This document shows positions 1 to 7,799 of a stretch of 22,621 nt of DNA, piece by piece. Position numbers and translations under genes: made by a program. Positions within the stretch are counted from its first letter, which is position 1. Each line of letters starts with the position of its first letter. Under the pieces are notes generated by a model. It had not been told where the DNA came from and searched no databases. It saw nothing but the letters and a program-made list of their open reading frames with translations. Source of the stretch: Palsa-883 sp963847615 (GTDB taxonomy: Bacteria > Pseudomonadota > Alphaproteobacteria > Acetobacterales > Acetobacteraceae); NCBI GenBank assembly GCA_963847615.1, contig CAWKAN010000035.1:1-22621 (forward strand), read 5' to 3'.

Positions 1-197
1 CGGCCGGCAAGGGCTTGGGTCTCCGCCGTGTGCGCCAGGTACCCCGCGGCATCGCGATGCCGCTTGATCTCAGCCGAAATCGTCCCAGGCGATCGGCAGA
101 GGGCCCGGGCAATCGATCGGACCCCCCAGCCGTCATGCAGACGCACCTCAATCATCGTGCGATCAACAACCGTCAGCCGACGTCTCGAAATTGCCAT
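1..197 (-). CDS. IS30-type transposase, N-terminal part (cut by window edge)
   Basis: The frame opens at an ATG at 195-197 and stays open for 65 codons to the left edge. The visible protein begins MAISRRRLTVVDRTMIEVRL and contains an HTH_38-like segment, IARALCRSPGTISAEIKRH, which matches the pattern of the IS30 DNA-binding domain (IARxLgRsxsTISrEIkR). The DDE catalytic domain would lie outside the window, so activity cannot be judged. The sequence just upstream (about 198-232) can fold into a CCACC/GGTGG hairpin over the start region. IS30 is the family I infer from the HTH only. The neighbouring terminal repeat looks IS21-like, so two elements may be joined here. Confidence 0.6.
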   Translation of the reverse strand, partial: MAISRRRLTVVDRTMIEVRLHDGWGVRSIARALCRSPGTISAEIKRHRDAAGYLAHTAETQALAG

Positions 198-271
198 CCC
201 ACCACCCTAAACTGTCGGGTCACCCGGTGGTGTTCGCTCCCAAACTTAAATCCGCCAGGCCAATAGTTTGC

Positions 272-322
272 GGGGGTCCCAATCGGCGCCGATACGGGGT
301 CCCATTTGCGCGCTGATTGACA
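272..322 (-). repeat. IS21-like terminal repeat
   Basis: Read on the minus strand, this stretch starts with TGTCAATCAGCGCGCAAATG and then carries two copies of GGGACCCC separated by CGTATCGGCGCCGATT. A TG tip followed by spaced GGGACCCC repeats is typical of the ends of many alphaproteobacterial IS21-family elements. The tip at 322 lies 53 bp before the next gene. The transposase reading leftward looks IS30-like rather than IstA-like, so this may be an old IS21 end beside a different element. Confidence 0.4.
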
Positions 323-375
323 CGACATGAACTCTTGGCCGCTCATAGCACTCCCGCACCACGGAGGACGCACCA

Positions 376-876
376 ATGCAGCCGCCGACCACGCCCTTAC
401 GCACCTACCCGACCGTCGACAGGCTTTCCGACGAAACCGTCGCCGACCTCCTGCGAACGACCAAGCGCATCGCCTTGGTCGGCGCCTCCACCGACCCCGG
501 ACGCCCTTCGCATGGCGTGATGCGCTTCCTGCTGGAGCGCGGCCACGACGTAACGCCCGTCAACCCCGACCATCTGGGCGAAACCATCCACGGCCGCACC
601 GTGGTCGCCACGCTGGATGAGGCGGCGCCGCTCGATATGGTCGATGTGTTCCGCCGCAGCGAGTTTGTCGCCCCGCTGGTCGATGCCGCGATCCGGCTCG
701 GGGCCAAGAGCGTCTGGATGCAGCTCAGGGTGATCGACGAGGTCGCCGCCGCCAAGGCGCGCGCCGCCGGCATCACCGTGGTGATGGACCGCTGCCCGAT
801 CATAGAAGATCGGCGGATGAACCTCTGGCTGGCAGGGCAGCAGCCGCGGCCACGACCCTCTTACGCCCCGGTGTAA
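376..876 (+). CDS. CoA-binding domain protein (YccU-type)
   Basis: A 166-aa cytoplasmic protein of the CoA_binding_2 family, a Rossmann-like fold that binds CoA or a nucleotide; the physiological role of the family is not settled. The nucleotide-binding loop is at residues 34-40 (ALVGAST), followed by HGVMRFLLERGHDVTPVNP, a mid-domain DVFRR motif, and the C-terminal signature VWMQL-VIDE ... VVMDRCP-IIE, all characteristic of YccU. The length fits the family. One small oddity is Arg where the usual motif reads WMQLG. The start is supported by GGAGG at 363-367, 8 bases before the ATG. The gene stands alone between an IS end and IS copy 1. Confidence 0.85.
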   Translation: MQPPTTPLRTYPTVDRLSDETVADLLRTTKRIALVGASTDPGRPSHGVMRFLLERGHDVTPVNPDHLGETIHGRTVVATLDEAAPLDMVDVFRRSEFVAPLVDAAIRLGAKSVWMQLRVIDEVAAAKARAAGITVVMDRCPIIEDRRMNLWLAGQQPRPRPSYAPV

Positions 877-1337
877 CGTGCGCGGCCATTGAAGCGGCAC
901 CCGGAAGATGCGCGGCGATGGGAGGGAAGGAGGGGCATGGCCGACGTTCGCGACGGAGCGCCTTGCGGATCCCGATCGGCTGGCATTCGACTTGTCGTCG
1001 CGGTGGCGCTGTCGGCGGCGCCGGTCCGGGCCGAAGTGCCCCTGGGTCGCCTCGGGCAGCGGCGCTGCCAAAGCGCAGCAGCCGCGTGCCAGCGGCACCG
1101 ATGATCGCGACACGAAGGCCCTGGTCCTGGCTATGCGCCGGAGCTAACCCGGCAGCGAGAGCCATCCGCCCCCTGTCCGCCCTCTCGCAAGTCGGGCTCC
1201 CTGCTTGCAGGCGTCGCGCCCGGCGCGGCGGGGTGTGCGGCCCCAACGCCACCGCGGTCGCTGGCGAGAATTTCTCGCGCACTCGCCATAAACCGCAGCA
1301 GTCCAGGCAACTCTTTCGGACCGGAAGTCCTGTCAAT
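877..1337 (+). other. Intergenic stretch with one doubtful small ORF
   Basis: No recognisable gene lies here. The only candidate is an ATG at 937 preceded by AAGGAGGGG, giving a 55-aa product to 1104 whose first part looks like a signal peptide (GIRLVVAVALSAAPVRA-E). After that the frame turns into low-complexity sequence; another frame continues to a stop near 1147, so it may be the remnant of a secreted-protein gene. The rest, up to the IS target site at 1338, shows nothing I can support. It may be the flank of a gene damaged by IS insertion. Confidence 0.25.
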
Positions 1338-1346
1338 GTCCTGTCA

Positions 1347-2921
1347 CAGCAATTCCAAATTCGATGTGTCCGGGATTTTTTTCGCAGGGTCTCTCTGTCT
1401 CGGGTTGGTTTCGGGCGGGCCTGAACGAGGCCCGGCTCAGGGCGGCCGTACGGCCGCGGCGGCGATGGACCTGAGCCAATGGTCCCAGGTTTCGAACACC
1501 ACATAGGCGGTAACGGTCCGCAGGTGCTCGAAGAACCGGTACCGCGCGCCCCGCGCGACGACGGCCTCGCGCCAGGCCGGCACGGCCAGCCTGGCGGCGG
1601 TATGGAAGGCGAAGGCGAGCAGATTGAGGACCACCAGGAGGGAAGCGAGGGTTTCCTTGCCGTGCCCGAAATTGTGTTCGAGATTGTATCCGTCGGTCTT
1701 CAGCACGTTGAAGGTCTCGTTCTCGATCTTCCACCGGGCGCGGCCACAGGCGGCCAGTTCCGCCACGTTGGCGGCTGCGACCGGCAGATCGGTGACGAAG
1801 CTGTTATAATAGGTTCGCTTGCTCTTATTGTTCTGGATTTCGACGGAGAACCAGTTGACGCTCAGCGCGTCCTTGGTGTCGCGCATCGGCACGGCGGAAA
1901 GCCAGCGGTAGATCGTTGTTGTGCGCTTGCCGCGGGTGACGGCGGCGGTGCGGTGTTCTTCGAGTTCGGCGCCGTCGAGGTATTCGGCGATGGTCGGATG
2001 CGAGGTCGGCTTGCATGTGAAGATGAAATTTCCGCCTGCCTGCTGGACCGCGGCGGCGATGGGCTGACAGGCGAACAGATCGTCGCCGAGAAAAATCGGC
2101 TGGCGGTGGGCCAGCGCGGGTCCGTGCCGCATGAGCCAGCGCTTCGCGGCATTGCGTTCGCAGTCCTGCTTCTCCGCCCCGTCCCCCGGGTCAAGCGCCC
2201 GGGGGCATGCCTGGGGCGCGATGAATTCCGGTGGCAGCGGCAGAACCTGTTGGTGGCCCGGGGCCACGATGCTGGCGCCGAGAAAGGCGTGGAAATACTC
2301 CGTGCCGCCATCCGAACGCTTGCGTGTCGAACAACGCGGGCAATGGATCTTGCGCGAGCAAAAATGCTCGGTGCCATCCAGCGCGATCAACACCCGCCCG
2401 TTCAGGCGCTGGAACGGGTCGAGTACGCCCTCTGTCGCGATCGTCTTGAAGAACAGCGGATCGAACGCCGCCGTTGGGGCCCCGTCCAGCATCAGCCGAA
2501 TATAAGGATCGGTCGGGATGGCGGTCATACCGAACAGGGTCTGGCAGTTCGACCGGCCGTGCCCCTCCTCCAGCGCGCGCTGATGGCCCAGGAACGAGGG
2601 GCTTCCCATGAAAAACACCGAGAAGGCCGAGAGGCCGATGTCGGCCATGGTGTATTGGCCGTCGTCACGCGGTCCTTTGCGCCGGTCCGGAAGATCCGCG
2701 CAGACAGCTTTCAACTCAGCCAACTGGGACTCCAGGGCGGTCACGAAGCGTGCGAATCGTAGATCGCGCCGCGCCGCCAGCCGAAATCGTCACCGGGTGC
2801 CGGTGGGTCGGAAGAAACCCGCGACCTGTTGCATATTGGACTCGCCCTGGACCGCCCAGGCCGGGGGTGGGCAAGGAAAGACTACCCGCGAAGCCAGGCC
2901 GGGGGCCATTTGGAACTGCTG
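1347..2921 (-). mobile_element. 1575-bp insertion sequence, copy 1
   Basis: A complete IS element. Its left end starts CAGCAATTCCAAAT and its right end finishes ATTTGGAACTGCTG, giving a terminal inverted repeat with one mismatch. It is bounded by a 9-bp direct duplication GTCCTGTCA at 1338-1346 and 2922-2930, which fixes both ends exactly. A second copy at 7800-9374 has identical boundaries. Reading the two side by side, I found only two base differences (1524 G versus 7977 A; 1901 G versus 8354 A), so the copies are recent. The element carries one transposase gene on the minus strand. Confidence 0.93.
1437..2744 (-). CDS. DDE transposase of the 1575-bp IS (ISNCY/IS4-like)
   Basis: A 435-aa transposase that cuts and joins the IS ends. 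Likely catalytic residues are Asp in LIALDGTEHF (about residue 123), Asp in IFLGDDLF (about 224) and Glu in RWKIENETFNVLK (about 345), the last followed by GYNLEHNFGHG, the pattern of IS4-type RNase H-fold transposases. A CSRKIHCPRCSTRKR segment after the first Asp looks like a small Cys knuckle and recalls the ISNCY (ISDol1-like) group. The start is a GTG; an in-frame stop lies shortly upstream and no ATG intervenes. Copy 2 differs by one residue (Leu here, Phe there, in RW-SAVP). The frame is intact, so it could be active. Exact family is uncertain. Confidence 0.9.
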   Translation of the reverse strand: MTALESQLAELKAVCADLPDRRKGPRDDGQYTMADIGLSAFSVFFMGSPSFLGHQRALEEGHGRSNCQTLFGMTAIPTDPYIRLMLDGAPTAAFDPLFFKTIATEGVLDPFQRLNGRVLIALDGTEHFCSRKIHCPRCSTRKRSDGGTEYFHAFLGASIVAPGHQQVLPLPPEFIAPQACPRALDPGDGAEKQDCERNAAKRWLMRHGPALAHRQPIFLGDDLFACQPIAAAVQQAGGNFIFTCKPTSHPTIAEYLDGAELEEHRTAAVTRGKRTTTIYRWLSAVPMRDTKDALSVNWFSVEIQNNKSKRTYYNSFVTDLPVAAANVAELAACGRARWKIENETFNVLKTDGYNLEHNFGHGKETLASLLVVLNLLAFAFHTAARLAVPAWREAVVARGARYRFFEHLRTVTAYVVFETWDHWLRSIAAAAVRPP

Positions 2922-2974
2922 GTCCTGTCAGAACTCGCTATCGCGGCCCTGCGCGCCTGGCGCATATCAAAAAA

Positions 2975-3000
2975 GGCTCTTCGCAGTTTCGTGTGGGTGG
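2975..3000 (+). repeat. ISL3-like terminal inverted repeat, left
   Basis: The sequence GGCTCTTCGCAGTTTCGTGT, continuing GGGTGG, has the GGCTCTTC tip typical of ISL3-family elements. It matches the right-hand copy at 5200-5225 in inverted orientation at 22 of 26 positions. Just inside it, a frame near 3024-3077 reads LPDLIEPGAVLGAVNRD, similar to the N-terminus of ISL3 transposases, before group II intron 1 interrupts. The left flank (TCAAAAAA) and right flank (AGAAACCA) do not form an exact target duplication. Confidence 0.55.
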
Positions 3001-3110
3001 AAATCGACGCGGCGTCGGGGGGCCTCGTTGCCCGACCTGATCGAGCCTGGCGCCGTGCTCGGCGCGGTCAATCGGGATAGGGGGGCGCCTCGCGACGCCC
3101 CCCCTCCCAC

Positions 3111-3143
3111 ACCACCGGGCATACGGGTCCGTACCACGGCGGT
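3111..3143 (-). ncRNA. Group II intron 1 domain V
   Basis: On the minus strand the segment folds as the catalytic domain V hairpin. ACCGCCG pairs with CGGTGGT in the outer stem, there is a two-base bulge region, and an inner TACG/CGTA stem is capped by GACC. It begins 9 bases after the reverse-transcriptase stop codon, as expected for domain V following domain IV. Confidence 0.8.
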
Positions 3144-3151
3144 TCGGCGGA

Positions 3152-4534
3152 TTAAGCGCCCGCCAGCGTATCCATGGAGAGCAACCCAAGACCTTTGAAG
3201 CGTCTGTTGGTGAAGGCGCGATGCAGCGCACTCGAGGAACTCAGCCGCCACGGTCCCTTCGGGCTGAAGATGGCCGCACTGGCCACCTTCTCAGTGACCT
3301 TCAGGCGACGGAGTTCTCGATAGCGATTGCCCCGCGTCTTCCACTGGACCCAGACGACACAGCGCAGGCGTCTCCGTGTCCAGCCGTCCAGCGATGCCAA
3401 CTCGTGCAACTGGCTGAAGCCGAAATATCCGGCCCATCCCCGCAACAGCGGGTTCAGGTCAGCGATCATCTGTCCCAGGCTGACCCCGCGATGCCGCCGT
3501 GTCAGGTCGCGCACCCGGTCCTTGAACCGAGCGACGGCCTTGTCGGCGATGCGCCGCCGGGGCTGCGGATCGTCCGTGACCGTGAAGCCAAGGAACGACC
3601 GCTGCCACGGCCGGGCGACGGCACTCTTTTGCGCGTTGACCTGCAACCTGAGACGCCCTTCGATGAAGCGGGTCAAACTCGCCATGACCCGGAGGCCAGC
3701 CTTCTCGCTGCGGACATAGACGTTACAGTCATCCGCATATCGCACGAACTGGTGGCCACGACGCTCAAGTTCGCGATCCAGTTCGTCCAGCACGAGGTTC
3801 GAGAGCAGTGGCGAGAGCGGACCACCTTGCGGGGTCCCCTCCCGACTGGCTTCGAACAGCCCGCTGTTGAGCACGCCAGCCGTCAGGTAGCTTCGGATAA
3901 GCCGAAGCACCCGGCGGTCCTGCATGCGCGCCGCCACGCGGGCCATGAGTTTGTCGTGATTAACCCGGTCGAAAAATTTCGCTAGGTCTATATCGACAAC
4001 GAACCGATAGCCGTCGGTGACATAGGCTTGCGCCTGTTTCACCGCTTGCTGGGCGGAGCGGCCCGGCCGGAAGCCGTAGCTGTGCTCGCTGAACGTCGGG
4101 TCCCACAGCGGTTGGAGCCGCTGGAGCACCGCCTGCTGGATCACGCGATCAATCACGGTTGGAATGCCGAGGTTACGTGTCCCGCCGGCCGGCTTCGGGA
4201 TTTGCACCCGACGCACCGGTTGCGGCTGGTAGCAACCCTGGAGCAGTTGATGTTCGAGCTCCGGCCAGCGCGCTTTCAGGATGTCCGGGAGTTGTCGAAC
4301 GGTGATCCCGTTGACGCCCGGTGCCCCCTTGTTGCGCACCACCGCACGCAACGCCGCTTCTATGTTATCCGGGTCACAGATCGCCTCCATCAGATATGCA
4401 GCGGGTGCCGGGCTTTCGGCTTCGGACGTCACCGCGGTCACTTCGACCTCTCGCGCGGCCGGACGCGGGGCTTCACCCCTGCCAGGCATCGGCAAGTCCA
4501 ACGTGAACTGGAATGGCGGTCGCGGTGTGATCAT
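3152..4534 (-). CDS. ltrA: Group II intron-encoded reverse transcriptase/maturase, intron 1
   Basis: A 460-aa protein that helps its intron splice and copies it into DNA targets. Visible RT blocks are GAPGVNGIT (about residue 71), RNLGIPTVIDRVIQQAV, SEHSYGFRPGRSAQQAV, VVDIDLAKFFDRVNHD, EGTPQGGPLSPLLSNLVLDE, the active-site motif RYADDCNVYV, and RSFLGF. The maturase X domain follows (LRGWAGYFGFSQ), then GPWRLSSSSALHRAF and a short tail. There is no HNH endonuclease domain, so mobility would rely on endonuclease-free target use. All catalytic motifs are intact. The start ATG at 4534 has only a weak ribosome binding site, common for genes expressed from within introns. Confidence 0.92.
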   Translation of the reverse strand: MITPRPPFQFTLDLPMPGRGEAPRPAAREVEVTAVTSEAESPAPAAYLMEAICDPDNIEAALRAVVRNKGAPGVNGITVRQLPDILKARWPELEHQLLQGCYQPQPVRRVQIPKPAGGTRNLGIPTVIDRVIQQAVLQRLQPLWDPTFSEHSYGFRPGRSAQQAVKQAQAYVTDGYRFVVDIDLAKFFDRVNHDKLMARVAARMQDRRVLRLIRSYLTAGVLNSGLFEASREGTPQGGPLSPLLSNLVLDELDRELERRGHQFVRYADDCNVYVRSEKAGLRVMASLTRFIEGRLRLQVNAQKSAVARPWQRSFLGFTVTDDPQPRRRIADKAVARFKDRVRDLTRRHRGVSLGQMIADLNPLLRGWAGYFGFSQLHELASLDGWTRRRLRCVVWVQWKTRGNRYRELRRLKVTEKVASAAIFSPKGPWRLSSSSALHRAFTNRRFKGLGLLSMDTLAGA

Positions 4535-4970
4535 GAGACGTCCAGGCTACTTGCCCTCTCCTTCAACCCCTTTTTCGGGGACCGTTCGGGCCTTCGGCCG
4601 CCGAAGTGGCCTACTACGCCCTCTGCTGACTTCTGTGCCGCGGTCAGGGCGCCTCGCGGCTCCCTCAGTCCGCCCGGTTTCCCGGACGGACACGACACAG
4701 ATCTCCTGGGGTAAGCCCCACAGCCTTCCTCGCGCACCCGCCGGATTTACAGCCCTGGCCCTTGATGGATATGGACTTCGCGACATCCTGCCCGCTCGTC
4801 CGACCAATCGCTGCCTCATATCCGGTTGCTGTTCGTCAGGTCGCGATTTCGCTCCACGCTTCCTTCAGACGGTCCCTCGCGGTTCCGCCCTTGCGCTTCA
4901 CTCGTGCTTCACCTCCATCAGGTTGCACAGGGGACTTTCACCCCCAGGCTGCTGGACATGCCCAGCACAC

Positions 4971-5337
4971 AGGACGCTACGCGCCGCCTTCGGCGGTGGC
5001 CTGCGGCCATCCCTCGGGTCAGGCCCGAGGGCATGCCTTGACTGCGGCTGCGCGCGACGCCCTGCAATCGTCAGGCCGGGACGAAGAAACGGCGCTCAGC
5101 CGAACCAAGAAACCTGGCTGGTGGTTCGCCGTACAAAGGGGGAGCTCGGCCGCAAGCGGCAGTTGACGCGGTTGGCCCGACGAAGGTCAGCGGCCGCTGC
5201 TACCCACACGAAACAGCGAGGACCCAGAAACCACAAAATCTTGCCCGGCGCTGACACCGAGCTTACCGAGCCGCTCGGTCACGCCCTGACCGCAACCCAA
5301 CGCCCGTCGCCAGCATCCCGCGACAGTGTGAGAAATG
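4971..5337. other. Spacer between the two facing introns, with stacked hairpins and ISL3-like end
   Basis: This 367-bp stretch separates the 5' ends of the two introns. Next to intron 1 are three strong hairpins in a row: CCGCCTTCGGCGG (about 4986-4998), TGGCCTGCGGCCA (about 4999-5011), and CCCTCGGGTCAGGCCCGAGGG (about 5013-5033). Some group II introns insert just downstream of terminator-like stems, so these may form part of the target of intron 1. The ISL3-like right end lies at 5200-5225, and ACCGAGCCGCTCGGT (about 5265-5279) is a further short palindrome. I recognise no gene here. Confidence 0.5.
5200..5225 (-). repeat. ISL3-like terminal inverted repeat, right
   Basis: On the minus strand this reads GGGTCCTCGCTGTTTCGTGT then GGGTAG, matching the left repeat at 2975-3000 at 22 of 26 positions. 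Together the two ends bracket group II intron 1. Without the intron only about 360 bp would lie between the ends, far too little for a full ISL3 transposase (over 1 kb). The element is therefore an internally deleted relic, or the ends come from different copies. Confidence 0.5.
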
Positions 5338-5694
5338 GTGCGCCAGGAAGCTGGCGTGATCCTGCCGGTGGAAGTCCGGCCCAGGTAAGGGGTAGCGCCC
5401 GCCTGGTAGTGAGTGTTGCGTGAGTTCCGTCGGCGACGGCGGCCACGAAGCGTACACAGCGATCGAGTGGGGTGGGCTATTGAGCCGCGAAAGCACGATA
5501 TCGCAGAGGCCGAGGCCGTCATTTCAGCCGAAGGCAACATGTGCGGCGCCGACATGCGAGGCGCCGTCGCTCTGCCGTGGTCGAAGACCCCATCACGCAC
5601 GAAAGGAACACGTCGGAACCTGGGAGGTCTCGTGTCTGACCGGACGAGCGAGATATCGTCCGGCCCGCGTCGGGAAGGCGAGGAGCCGTAGCCG

Positions 5695-7253
5695 ATGATG
5701 CACGGGCACGAGAAGTCAGACCCTGCCGTAGTAGCGTCGAAGCCTGCGAACAAAGCCGGGGAACCGGGAGCGGAGCGGGTGGAGCGAAGGGCTGGGGCCG
5801 AGGGAAACGCGGACCAGCGAAGCACGCACCGGGCACAGAACCGGGAGCGCGTGACCCAGGCGCTGGGCCGTGGGAGCCTGCCACCGGACTTGATCCGGTG
5901 GGAACGCCGCAAGGCAAAGGAAGAAGGAACGGTTCACCGCGCTTCTGCACCACGTCAACCACGACACGTTGCGGATGGCGTTCTACGCGCTCAAGCGCAA
6001 CGCCGCCCCTGGCGTGGATGGGCTGACCTGGGCGGACTACGAGGCAGACCTCGAGCCAAGGCTCGCGGACCTGCACGGCCGGGTCCACCGCGGAGCCTAT
6101 CGGCCGCAACCGTCCCGCCGGACGTACATACCGAAGGCGGACGGCCGACAGCGGCCGCTGGCGATCGCCGCCCTGGAAGACAAGATCGTCCAGGGCGCGG
6201 TCGGCATGGTGCTGAACGCGATCTACGAGGAAGACTTCCTCGGGTTCTCGTATGGGTTCCGACCAGGACGTGGCCAGCACGATGCGCTGGATGCACTGGT
6301 GGTCGGGATCACCAGCACCAAGGTGAACTGGATACTGGACGCCGACATCCGGAGCTTTTTCGACATGGTCAGCCAGGAATGGCTGATCCGTTTCCTGGAA
6401 CACCGAATCGGCGATCCGCGCATCATCCGCCTGATCCAGAAATGGCTGCGGGCGGGGGTGCTCGAAGATGGGGCCGTGACGGTCAGTGAGAGGGGGACAG
6501 GGCAGGGATCGGTGATCTCACCGCTGCTTGCCAACGTCTACCTGCATTACGTCTTCGACCTGTGGGCCAACCGCTGGCGACGGCGGGAGGCGACCGGCGA
6601 CATGATCATCCTGCGCTACGCCGATGACATCGTGGTCGGCTTCGAGCACGAGGCCGATGCCCATCGGTTCCTCGATGCGATGCGCACGAGGCTTGAGGAG
6701 TTCGCGCTGTCGCTGCATCCGGAGAAGACCCGCCTGATCGAATTTGGCCGCCACGCGGCGGCCAGACGCGAGCAGCGCGGGTTGGGCAAGCCGGAGACCT
6801 TCAACTTCCTGGGCTTTACCTTCATCTGCGGCGACCTCCCGCCGGGGCAGCTTCCTTGTCAAACGGAAGACCCGGCGCGACCGCATGATGGCGAAGCTGC
6901 TGGAGGTGAAGGAGGAACTGCGGCGGCGCATGCATCGGCCAATCCCCGAGCAGGGGCAATGGCTGAGGCAGGTCGTCAGCGGCTTCTTCAACTATCACGC
7001 CGTGCCGACCAACAGTCGCGCCCTGTCAGCCTTCCGGTATCACGTCACGCTCCTATGGCGACGCACGCTTCGGCGACGCAGCCAGAAGGACCGCTTCTCG
7101 TGGGATCGGATCGCCAGGCTGGCAGACGACTGGCTCCCCAAGCCCCGTATCCTTCACCCATGGCCAAGCGTACGCTTTGCCGTCAAACACCCAAGGTGGG
7201 AGCCGTATGCGGGAAAGCCGCACGTACGGTTCTGTGCGGGGGGCGCCCAGTAA
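5695..7253 (+). pseudogene. Frame-broken group II intron reverse transcriptase, intron 2
   Basis: The protein is spread over three frames. The N-terminus starts at ATG 5695 after GAGGAG and reads to about ALGR near 5875 in frame 1. From about 5912 frame 2 carries RQRKKERFTALLHHVNHDTL, AAPGVDGLTW, RRTYIPKADGRQRPLAIAAL, FLGFSYGFRPGRGQHDA, DADIRSFFD, GTGQGSVISPLLANVYLHYV, the active-site RYADDIVV, and FNFLGFTFICG. Near 6836 one extra base shifts the frame, and frame 3 continues with SRRGSFLVKRKTRRDRM, the X domain (VVSGFFNYHAVPTN) and a tail running through domain V to the stop at 7251-7253. No endonuclease domain is seen. The YADD site is intact, but no full-length protein can be made without frameshifting or correction of sequence errors. 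Confidence 0.82.
7200..7232 (+). ncRNA. Group II intron 2 domain V
   Basis: The 33-base segment beginning GAGCCGTATGCGGGAAAGCC and ending GTACGGTTC is a near-consensus domain V. It has an AGC catalytic triad in the 5' strand, a GAAA tetraloop, and an outer GAGCCGTA/TACGGTTC stem. It overlaps the end of the reverse-transcriptase reading frame, which runs on to a stop at 7251. Confidence 0.9.
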
Positions 7254-7799
7254 TGGGCGTCCCTACCGCGATCGGCTTGCCGTCGGTCAGCCGGAGCAAG
7301 ACCGGCGTTGGATGCGTTCCCCCCCGCGCCGTCCTGCCGCCGGCCGGTTGTTCGATGGGTCACGCTGCGGCAAGCTCTGCTCATCATCGGTTCATCCGGG
7401 GCATGGCGGCCGTCCGCTGCCAGGGAACGCCACAGCGGAACAGTCCATCGAGGCAATGGAGGCAGGCATGGTAGCGGCCCGGGAGACAAAATCATCGGCA
7501 AACCGGATGGCGGCTGCCGCTCGATCGGGAACTTCAGGCGCAGGCAAACATCCATTGCACCCACGTGCGTGCAGCCGGTTTGTTCTGGCAACGATACTCC
7601 TGGCTGTCGCGTTCCTGTGCAGCCCGGCGCGCGCCCAGCCAATGGCCACGACCGCCGGCGAGGGGACGCAGTCCTGCGAAAGCTGGTTGGCCGCCCGGCA
7701 CAACGGGCAGGCCGACGCAAAGGTGCAATGGCTTCTGGGGTTCCTGTCCGGCGCGGGAGCCGTGGGGATCACCACGGGTTTGAACCCATTGCAGGGGAC

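Larger units (their letters stand above)
3077..4970 (-). mobile_element. Group II intron 1 with intact reverse transcriptase
   Basis: A self-splicing retroelement read on the minus strand. The 5' end is placed at 4970, where the minus strand begins GTGTGCTGGGCATG, and is followed by domain I features such as GGTGAAAGTCCCC, GATGGAGGTGAAGC and GCGCAAGGGCGGAACC. The reverse-transcriptase gene occupies domain IV. Domain V (3111-3143) and a domain VI-like GC hairpin (GGGGGGGCG TCGCGA GGCGCCCCCC) lead to a 3' end with TAT at about 3077. Total length is about 1.9 kb, normal for a compact bacterial intron. The ends are inferred from consensus and may be off by a few bases. Confidence 0.85.
5338..7266 (+). 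mobile_element. Group II intron 2 (degenerate coding part)
   Basis: A second, unrelated group II intron on the plus strand. Its 5' end is placed at GTGCGCCAGGAAGCTGGCGT (5338); an alternative GTGTG lies at 5326. Domain I continues with GGTGGAAGTCCGGCCC and GGTAGTGAGTGTTGCGTGAG. The broken reverse-transcriptase gene follows, then domain V at 7200-7232 and a domain VI-like hairpin (GGGCGCCCAGTAATGGGCGTCCC) ending in CTAC at 7266. Length is about 1.93 kb. The RNA core looks sound, so splicing might still work if a maturase is supplied in trans; that is inference. Confidence 0.82.

Noticed and set aside
937..1104. A 55-aa ORF with signal-peptide-like start as a firm gene
   Set aside because: After the signal-like part the sequence becomes low-complexity and ends quickly; it is kept only as a doubtful note in the intergenic entry.
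1479..2762. A 427-codon plus-strand frame covering the IS transposase (and its twin at 7932-9215)
   Set aside because: It is the antisense shadow of a clear transposase gene; it lacks family motifs and arises from high GC.
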